Below are positions 63,363 to 64,000 of a stretch of DNA of 64,000 nt, piece by piece (within the stretch, counting starts at the first letter, position 1; each line of letters begins with the position of its first letter). Position numbers and translations under genes: made by a program. Source of the DNA: JAGPUQ01 sp963708735 (GTDB lineage: Bacteria; Pseudomonadota; Gammaproteobacteria; Pseudomonadales; Porticoccaceae); contig CAVPTW010000013.1 of assembly GCA_963708735.1 (NCBI GenBank), forward strand, positions 78,285 to 142,284. The letters are read 5' to 3'. The notes under the pieces are model-generated. The model was given only the letters and a program-made list of their open reading frames with translations. It was not told the origin of the DNA and did no database searches.

Positions 63363-63686
63363 TTAACGCTGTTTAACCAGCCCGTCGGTCGACAGCATAT
63401 AGCAGTCAGTGCTGCACTGACCTGAAAAATGCTGATCGACCTTGTCCAGGCGCGCGCCACAGGTGCGAACGCACCGGCATTTGCACCCGCGCGCTGGTAA
63501 GTTTCCAGATGCAGCCGCCCTTCGGCCTTGAGCCGTCCGTGCCGATCGGCCCAGACAATACCATGACTTTCCGGACGGATTGCAGCGCGGCCAAACCTCC
63601 CTCGTACATGCCCCGCAGCCCGCAGACGTAGATAAGGGTGGCGTCGCTGGCCAGCGAGTTGGCGATAGCGGCGGCGCGCTGACGTG
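63363..63686 (-). pseudogene. Frameshifted C-terminal remnant of an FNR-type flavin reductase
   Basis: Reading leftward from 63686, one frame gives RQRAAAIANSLASDATLIYVCGLRGMYEGG, containing the YVCGLRGM NAD(P)-binding motif of ferredoxin-NADP-reductase-like proteins. After LAALQSV the homologous text continues one frame over as ESHGIVWADRHGRLKAEGRLHLETY, the terminal block of BoxA-type reductases, to a TAA at 63363. The N-terminal domains are missing and the upstream edge abuts the decayed tetR. A dead fragment at a rearrangement junction. Confidence 0.55.
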
Positions 63687-64000
63687 TCAGGCCGGCGCTC
63701 CCAGACCGTGGCGCAGCAGGTTGGCGACGTGGCGCGCCACCGTGGCCGGCTTGTCGTGGCTCACCCGATTGCCCGGCAGCAGCTTGCGCGCGTCCCGGGT
63801 CTGATAGTGGAATGCCACCAGGCCGATGATCGAGATCGACAGCAGATGGGGGTCGTAGCGGGATTTGAAGGAATCCGAGAGCTGCTGGATCGCCGGCAGC
63901 GGCGACGATCTTGCAGGCCGCCGCGGTCTTGGCCCGGAACGCGCATTTCACGGTATCGAGATACAACTGCTCCTTGTCCGAGAAATGATGGTACAGGGCC
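63687..64000 (-). pseudogene. Decayed second copy of the efflux tetR
   Basis: It aligns without gaps to 35786-36257 except for one 158-bp deletion, with about 12 mismatches by eye over 314 bp (roughly 96% identity). The homology starts exactly at the TGA stop codon (63687-63689). The deletion joins two GGATCGC repeats (35986-35992 and 36144-36150 in the intact copy; single copy at 63887-63893), shifting the frame and removing part of the ligand domain. The 5' end is beyond the window. Confidence 0.9.

Overview
This is one continuous stretch of high-GC bacterial chromosome, apparently from a gammaproteobacterium. The main evidence is gene order: ygfZ / sdhE-ygfX / nadB / rpoE-mucA-mucB-mucD / lepA-lepB-DUF4845-rnc-era-recO-acpS / cysM / relA-mazG is the arrangement known from Pseudomonas and relatives. 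The RegB-RegA redox pair and the lineage-specific gaps (no mucC, pdxJ or rlmD where neighbours would have them) argue against Pseudomonas itself. I cannot name the genus. No rRNA, tRNA or CRISPR array was seen.

Layout. 1-2.4 kb (minus strand): the 5' end of an isopropylmalate/isocitrate dehydrogenase gene and an RsbU-RsbV-RsbW-type partner-switching set. 2.7-4.5 kb: regA-regB. 4.6-30.1 kb: an almost gap-free housekeeping block covering arginine synthesis, methylglyoxal detoxification, Fe-S/SDH assembly, NAD synthesis, the sigma-E envelope-stress regulon, translation and protein export, RNA processing, (p)ppGpp synthesis, nucleotide hygiene, adenylate kinase, ferrochelatase, a histone-H1-like protein, TsaB, a 3-hydroxyisobutyrate-type dehydrogenase and an M18 aminopeptidase. 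30.2-36.4 kb (minus): a four-gene overlapping tetR - adaptor - RND pump - TolC efflux operon with a palindromic operator.

36.4-64 kb has looser spacing and an accessory character. It holds two periplasmic alkaline-phosphatase-superfamily enzymes (LTA-synthase-like and YejM-like), a YhiI-RbbA-YhhJ-type ABC exporter, a run of envelope/general-stress genes (phospholipase D, triple-BON protein, SYLF protein, CsbD), an ExbB-ExbD pair, an L,D-transpeptidase with a SPOR domain, a Na,K-ATPase-like P-type ATPase divergent from an orphan GroEL paralogue, an Hsp20 with a perfect FNR/Anr site upstream, and a LemA-TPM-TPM operon. Several remnants lie here: a PotA-like ATPase fragment, a frameshifted lipoprotein leader, a frameshifted reductase tail, and a second, decayed copy of the efflux tetR.

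The most striking structural point is that the intact tetR (35.8-36.4 kb) and its decayed copy (63.7-64.0 kb) are direct repeats bracketing the whole accessory segment. The decayed copy matches without gaps except for one 158-bp deletion that collapsed between two 7-bp repeats. The most interesting gene group is the proteostasis/ion/envelope set at 54-63 kb: a P2C ATPase keeping the cation ligands of animal Na,K-ATPase, a GroEL without GroES, and an Hsp20 apparently wired to oxygen limitation. Calling it one functional system is a hypothesis, not an observation.
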